Positions 60,054-64,000 of a stretch of DNA of 64,000 nt are shown here, piece by piece; position 1 is the first letter of the stretch; every line of letters starts with the position of its first letter. The notes under the pieces were generated by a model, which was not told the DNA's origin, did not search any database, and saw only the letters and a program-made list of their open reading frames with translations. The translations under genes and the position numbers were made by a program. Source of the DNA: Serratia sp. DD3 (GTDB lineage: Bacteria > Pseudomonadota > Gammaproteobacteria > Enterobacterales > Enterobacteriaceae); NCBI RefSeq assembly GCF_000496755.2, contig NZ_AYKS02000041.1:62001-126000 (forward strand). The letters are read 5' to 3'.

Positions 60054-61631
60054 ATGGAAAACCGCTTTAACTTGATTGATGAGCCCTGGATACCGGTTGC
60101 GGATGTGGGCCGTGTTAGTCTGAAAGAGATCTTTAGTAACTCGCAATTACGTGCTTTAGGGGGTAACCCTGTTCAGAAAATTGCCATCACCAAATTGTTA
60201 TTAGCTATCGCTCAGTCCGCTGCAACACCCGATGATGACGATGACTGGAAACATATGGGCTGGCAGGGCATGGCGGATAAGTGTCTAAACTATCTTGAGA
60301 AATGGCATGACCGATTTTTTCTATATGGTGAACGGCCATTTTTACAGATGCCTGCTATAAAAACCTTAATAGACAGGAGAGCCTCAGAAAAAATTTTACT
60401 TGCTAATACCAAATCAAAAATATTAGAGATTGAATCTTCTAGCAAACCGAAGCCCATAGGTGCTGGATATTACCCTGATATATGGGCTGGTAATAATACC
60501 ATTCTTTTTCAAACCCTAAGCCCCCAAGATATTAACAATCAGGATTTGGCGATGTTTATTATATTGATAATGAACTTTTCTTTTGGGGGAAAAAGAGTTG
60601 AAAGTAATATTACAAACCTTTCTGGTAAATTACTTAGTGCTCAGTATTCAGCACCTGCAGGGCCAAGTTTAGGCGGTTTTGTTGGTAACTTGCACTGCTT
60701 TGGGTTTACTGAAACACTACTTGAATCCATTTGGTTTAATCTTTTCTCAACGGAACAAATTGCTGAAAGAGTTGTATGGAGTGGTGTTGGCCATCCGCCT
60801 TGGGAGGCGATGCCTGAAAAAGAATCAGATGTATCGAGCGAGAAGTATTCAAAAACGTATATGGCAACTCTTATTGCCTTATCCCGTTTTGCTCTACTGC
60901 AAGATGGAGATATTTACTATATGGATGGAATTCAATATCCCAAAGTTGCCGATGGTTGGCTGGAAACATCTCTACTTATCAATCAATCTGACGCTGTGCC
61001 AAGGCCAATTTATGTCAATCTTGATAAAAAACCCTGGAGGGATTTATCATCATGGTTATCATATTCATCATCGAATGGAGTTGAGTGTGTAGGTTTAAAT
61101 TGGGTAAAACGGCGCATCAAGAAAGAATCAAGAGTTTTGACTGTATGGGTTGGGGGAATAAAAGTCACCTCTAATTCTGGTGATCAATCTGTCAAACAGC
61201 GTGATGAATTTATAGAATCTTATTTTGATATCCACACTGATTACTTAGGGAATATAGAAACCGAGCAGTATAAGTTTGAAATAGCTGAACTTAGCGTCGC
61301 TACTTCCTACTTAAAAAAATCTGTTGAAAGATATTTTCACCAAGTCGGTGACCCTAAACCCACAGATGTAAGAAAAAAGACACGAGCCAAAGACGTTTCT
61401 TTAATTGCGGAGAAAAGGATGTGGCAGTTGTGTGAGCGCCATTCTCAGCAATTAATTCATGCTTGCTTTAGCAAAGGGAGTAATCCAGAAGATCTATTGT
61501 CTTTACGCAAAACCTTCGCTACTTACGCTATCCAAGTATTTGACAAAATCTGCCCAAACGATAGTGCCCGTCAAATGGATGCTTGGGCTCAAGCACGCCC
61601 TAACTTTTCCAAATATTTAAAAGCTGACTAA
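60054..61631 (+). CDS. casA: Cascade large subunit Cse1 (CasA/Cas8e), type I-E
   Basis: A 525-residue subunit that recognises the PAM and recruits Cas3. The N-terminus MENRFNLIDEPWIPVADVGR is the family hallmark, and RPFLQMPA follows near 98. The helical bundle at the C-terminus includes ARQMDAWAQARPNF. Base composition is odd: codons from about 60360 to 61400 are much richer in A and T than both ends and than cas3 and cse2, suggesting a mosaic gene. No frameshift is seen. Confidence 0.95.
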   Translation: MENRFNLIDEPWIPVADVGRVSLKEIFSNSQLRALGGNPVQKIAITKLLLAIAQSAATPDDDDDWKHMGWQGMADKCLNYLEKWHDRFFLYGERPFLQMPAIKTLIDRRASEKILLANTKSKILEIESSSKPKPIGAGYYPDIWAGNNTILFQTLSPQDINNQDLAMFIILIMNFSFGGKRVESNITNLSGKLLSAQYSAPAGPSLGGFVGNLHCFGFTETLLESIWFNLFSTEQIAERVVWSGVGHPPWEAMPEKESDVSSEKYSKTYMATLIALSRFALLQDGDIYYMDGIQYPKVADGWLETSLLINQSDAVPRPIYVNLDKKPWRDLSSWLSYSSSNGVECVGLNWVKRRIKKESRVLTVWVGGIKVTSNSGDQSVKQRDEFIESYFDIHTDYLGNIETEQYKFEIAELSVATSYLKKSVERYFHQVGDPKPTDVRKKTRAKDVSLIAEKRMWQLCERHSQQLIHACFSKGSNPEDLLSLRKTFATYAIQVFDKICPNDSARQMDAWAQARPNFSKYLKAD

Positions 61632-61644
61632 GGAGAAAACCTAT

Positions 61645-62211
61645 ATGGATCAGCCAAAGGAAGACACTGCAATCCACACCTCTGCCAAACTATCCCGGGC
61701 AGACCGATTCGTCAGCTATGTGATTGATGGCATCAACAAGGACAACGGCTTTGCCGCTCGGCTCAAACGTGCCGACAACCCAGCAACCGAATATCAAAGC
61801 TGGGAATTACTGGCTCATTTTGGTGTTGATCTGGAAAAAGAGTGGGAGCGGCTACCCTATTGCATCGTGGGTGCCGCCCTGGCAAAAGCTAAGCCCACGG
61901 CGAATGGCAAGTTACCCTTGGGGGCAGCGATTGCCGCCTGCTTTGACGAGGGGAACCAGTCTGATCAGGCTAAAGCACGCCTGCGCCGCCTGCTGGCCTG
62001 TACCAGTGCAAGTGAAACTTGTCGTATTTTGCGGCCATTGCTTTCGCTGATGATAAGCCGAGGTGTGACACCTGATTTCGCTCAGTTGTTGGATCAATTG
62101 CTGTGGTACTCAGGTAATAGGCAGGAGCAGATTAGAGCTCGTTGGGCGCAAGAGTTCTATCGTCGCACCGCCGAAGTGGACGGAGCAGCAACGGAGCCCA
62201 CACATGACTGA
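61645..62211 (+). CDS. casB: Cascade small subunit Cse2 (CasB/Cas11), type I-E
   Basis: A 188-residue, helix-rich protein that holds the displaced DNA strand in Cascade; two copies are present in the E. coli complex. The family segments GFAARLKRADNPATEYQSWE and the C-terminal DFAQLLDQLLWYSGN are visible. It starts 13 bases after cse1 with AAGGAG upstream and overlaps cas6e by 8 bp. Confidence 0.93.
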   Translation: MDQPKEDTAIHTSAKLSRADRFVSYVIDGINKDNGFAARLKRADNPATEYQSWELLAHFGVDLEKEWERLPYCIVGAALAKAKPTANGKLPLGAAIAACFDEGNQSDQAKARLRRLLACTSASETCRILRPLLSLMISRGVTPDFAQLLDQLLWYSGNRQEQIRARWAQEFYRRTAEVDGAATEPTHD

Positions 62212-62851
62212 ACTATTTGCCAGTGCCTTACACCTCGATCGTGCAGCTGTTAAGGCGTTGAAAATGACCGATGCCTATTCGTTACACCGAGTGGTATACA
62301 GCCTATTTTCTGATGAGCGTACTGAAACTGAAAAACACAGCCATATCCAAAGCGGTATTGTTTATGCCGATCAAGGGGGGGACTTTTATAGCCGCAAAGT
62401 GTTGATTGTTTCAAACCGAGAACCAACAACACAGGTAGAAGGGCAATACGGTAAAGTGGTAAGCAGGCCAATCGCTGATGCGTTTTTGGCTCATTCACGC
62501 TATCGCTTCAAGGTGCAGGTGAACCCGGTACGCAAGGATAAACAGAGTGGTAAACGTGTTGCGGTAAAAGGCCGTGCTGAGATCGCACAATGGTTTATAC
62601 AGCGCGCCGCCAATAGTTGGGGGTTTGAGGTGGACTCTCAAACCCTACAGGTTGATGCCATTGAAGTACTGCAATTCCAAGACAAGGTTGGTCGCCAGGT
62701 CACACTTGGCAAAGCTCATATTCAGGGGCAACTCACCGTGACCAACCTGCAGCAATTTCACAATAGTTTTAAAAATGGCATTGGCAAGGGGCGCGCGTTT
62801 GGCTGCGGCTTATTGCAAATAGTGCCCATCATTGATAACCCATTCGCCTGA
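62204..62851 (+). CDS. casE: CRISPR RNA endonuclease Cas6e (CasE), type I-E
   Basis: A 215-residue RAMP endoribonuclease that cuts pre-crRNA repeats. The catalytic His is His28 in AYSLHRVVYSLF; the C-terminal glycine-rich loop GKGRAFGCGLL is at 198-208. The position before cas7 and cas5, not after them, differs from E. coli, where the order is cas7-cas5-cas6e. Length is in the normal range (E. coli 199). Confidence 0.94.
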   Translation: MTELFASALHLDRAAVKALKMTDAYSLHRVVYSLFSDERTETEKHSHIQSGIVYADQGGDFYSRKVLIVSNREPTTQVEGQYGKVVSRPIADAFLAHSRYRFKVQVNPVRKDKQSGKRVAVKGRAEIAQWFIQRAANSWGFEVDSQTLQVDAIEVLQFQDKVGRQVTLGKAHIQGQLTVTNLQQFHNSFKNGIGKGRAFGCGLLQIVPIIDNPFA

Positions 62852-62882
62852 TTGTTAAAGCATCTTTTACAAGGACAATGTT

Positions 62883-63917
62883 ATGACTAACCTATACAAA
62901 AATACCCGCATTGAATTCCACATCCTGCAATCATTCCCAGTGACCTGTCTTAACCGTGATGATGTGGGTGCACCCAAGTCAGCCATCATCGGCGGCGTGC
63001 CACGTGCTCGTGTTTCATCTCAATGCTGGAAACGAGAAGTACGTCTTGCTATGCCGGACTTTGGTATTAGGCTGGGTATCCGCAGTAAAAAGATAGCCGC
63101 TATGTTGACCAATGAGTGTCTGGCACTCGGTGCCAGCGAAGAGCAAGCGGCCCATTGTGGTGAGGCTATGGCGGCATTTTTTTCTGACGATACTTTGTTA
63201 TTTCTGAGCGAATCTGAAGCCAAAGCATTTGCCATATATGCGCAAGAAAATGGTTTTGAAGTATCGAAGCTGAAAGATAAAGATCTGGTAAAAGTGTCCA
63301 AAAAAGTCGTTAACAAAACCTTGGATGCTCTGGATATAGCGTTGTTTGGACGTATGGTCGCCAAAGCACCAGATATGAATGTTGAGGCGGCGGCATCCTT
63401 CGCTCATGCTATTTCAACTCATAAAGTAACCAACGAAATAGAGTTTTTTACCGCAGTAGATGATTGTAAAACAGAAGATGAAAGTGGTTCTGCACATATG
63501 GGTAGTTTGGAATACAACTCAGCAACTTACTACCGTTATGTGAGCCTTGACCTGGGCCAATTGGAACAGACGTTGGGAGAGGGCTCTGACTTTAAGACTG
63601 CCGTAGATGCCTTTGTAAAGGCGTTGTATGCCGCTGTGCCAAGCGCACGTCAAACAACACAATCTGGTGCCTGCCCGTGGGAATACGCTCGCGTATTGGT
63701 GCGTAAAGGGCAACGCTTGCAAGCTTCTTTTGAACAACCAGTCAAAAGTAAAGGCGAAGGTTTCCTCCGTCCCAGCAAAGATGAACTTAACACCTGGCTC
63801 GACAAAAAAGAAAAGCTATCTGGCTCGCTGTTTGGCAAACAAGGGGACTATCAATGGGGTGATAACCTTGAATACAGCATCGATAGCCTGATTGCCGATC
63901 TACAGTCTCACCTGTAA
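62883..63917 (+). CDS. casC: Cascade backbone subunit Cas7e (CasC), type I-E
   Basis: A 344-residue RAMP that forms the six-copy crRNA-binding backbone. The N-terminus RIEFHILQSFPVTCLNRDDV and GGVPRARVSSQCWKREVR is the characteristic type I-E pattern. It appears full-length (E. coli 363). It begins 31 bases after cas6e, with an AAGGA site, and ends 11 bases before cas5e. Confidence 0.95.
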   Translation: MTNLYKNTRIEFHILQSFPVTCLNRDDVGAPKSAIIGGVPRARVSSQCWKREVRLAMPDFGIRLGIRSKKIAAMLTNECLALGASEEQAAHCGEAMAAFFSDDTLLFLSESEAKAFAIYAQENGFEVSKLKDKDLVKVSKKVVNKTLDALDIALFGRMVAKAPDMNVEAAASFAHAISTHKVTNEIEFFTAVDDCKTEDESGSAHMGSLEYNSATYYRYVSLDLGQLEQTLGEGSDFKTAVDAFVKALYAAVPSARQTTQSGACPWEYARVLVRKGQRLQASFEQPVKSKGEGFLRPSKDELNTWLDKKEKLSGSLFGKQGDYQWGDNLEYSIDSLIADLQSHL

Positions 63918-63928
63918 GGGAGATAACG

Positions 63929-64000
63929 ATGAGCAAATCTACCCAATATATGCTCCTGTGGCTTGAAGGGCCGTTGCAAGCCTGGGGGCATGACTCAAAG
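63929..64000 (+). CDS. casD: Cas5e (CasD), 5' fragment
   Basis: The first 24 codons of cas5e (MSKSTQYMLLWLEGPLQAWG then HDSK), cut by the window edge. LWLEGPLQAWG is the conserved Cas5e start; the protein caps the 5' handle of crRNA. It has GGGAG upstream. cas1 and cas2 are expected next, then the CRISPR array. Confidence 0.93.
   Translation, partial: MSKSTQYMLLWLEGPLQAWGHDSK

Overview
The window is chromosomal DNA from a member of the Enterobacterales. Nearly every core protein is recognisable as a close relative of its E. coli counterpart, and several blocks keep the E. coli gene order: cpdB/cysQ-ytfJ-ytfK-paeA-msrA-tamA-tamB-ytfP-ppa-fbp-mpl, argR/mdh, ispB/rplU-rpmA-yhbE-obgE-dacB-greA-yhbY-rlmE-ftsH-folP-glmM-secG-leuU-metY-rimP-nusA-infB-rbfA-truB-rpsO-pnp-nlpI-yrbN-deaD, and ubiV-ubiU/ubiT-yhbS. 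In E. coli the first block and the others lie far apart (about 96 and 71-72 min); here they are joined. That junction, the dispersed palindromic repeats built on a CTTGAATGGCGACGGGTATA-like unit, and the SDR/FAD/DUF1365 lipid operon suggest a Yersiniaceae-like lineage (Serratia, Yersinia or relatives). The genus cannot be fixed from the sequence alone.

Layout. 1-2559 (minus): operon of a SnoaL-like protein, an SDR, an FAD amine-oxidase-like protein and DUF1365, probably lipid modification under stress. 2839-20982: nucleotide scavenging (cpdB), sulfur/PAP metabolism (cysQ), ytfJK, polyamine export (paeA), methionine sulfoxide repair (msrA), the TAM translocation system (tamAB), pyrophosphatase, gluconeogenesis (fbp), murein recycling (mpl), arginine regulation (argR) and malate dehydrogenase (mdh). 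21050-21852: a divergent pair of phage-Mu-type regulators, SfsB (Ner-like) and an unnamed Mu-repressor-like HTH protein, placed between mdh and ispB. 22041-49067: dense housekeeping region for translation, ribosome assembly, RNA decay, cell-wall synthesis and proteolysis, with two tRNA genes (Leu-GAG and initiator Met) and several visible promoters, terminators and attenuators. 49140-52369: oxygen-independent ubiquinone synthesis genes ubiV, ubiU, ubiT and the acetyltransferase yhbS.

52460-64000 is accessory. It holds a chromosomal ccdAB toxin-antitoxin pair, a TetR regulator with a membrane-anchored DUF protein and a 45-bp perfect palindrome, a RES/Xre toxin-antitoxin pair, a winged-helix/WYL regulator of the BrxR/CapW architecture, and a type I-E CRISPR-Cas operon (cas3, cse1, cse2, cas6e, cas7e, start of cas5e) that runs off the right edge. 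cas1, cas2 and any repeat array would lie beyond the window; no array is present here.

The most interesting items are: the WYL regulator with an operator-like palindrome inside its own promoter, immediately upstream of cas3; the Mu c/ner-like divergent regulatory pair, apparently domesticated; AT-rich mosaicism inside cse1; operator palindromes that overlap the promoters of both toxin-antitoxin loci; the large TetR palindrome; and the placement of long palindromic repeats between convergent genes.
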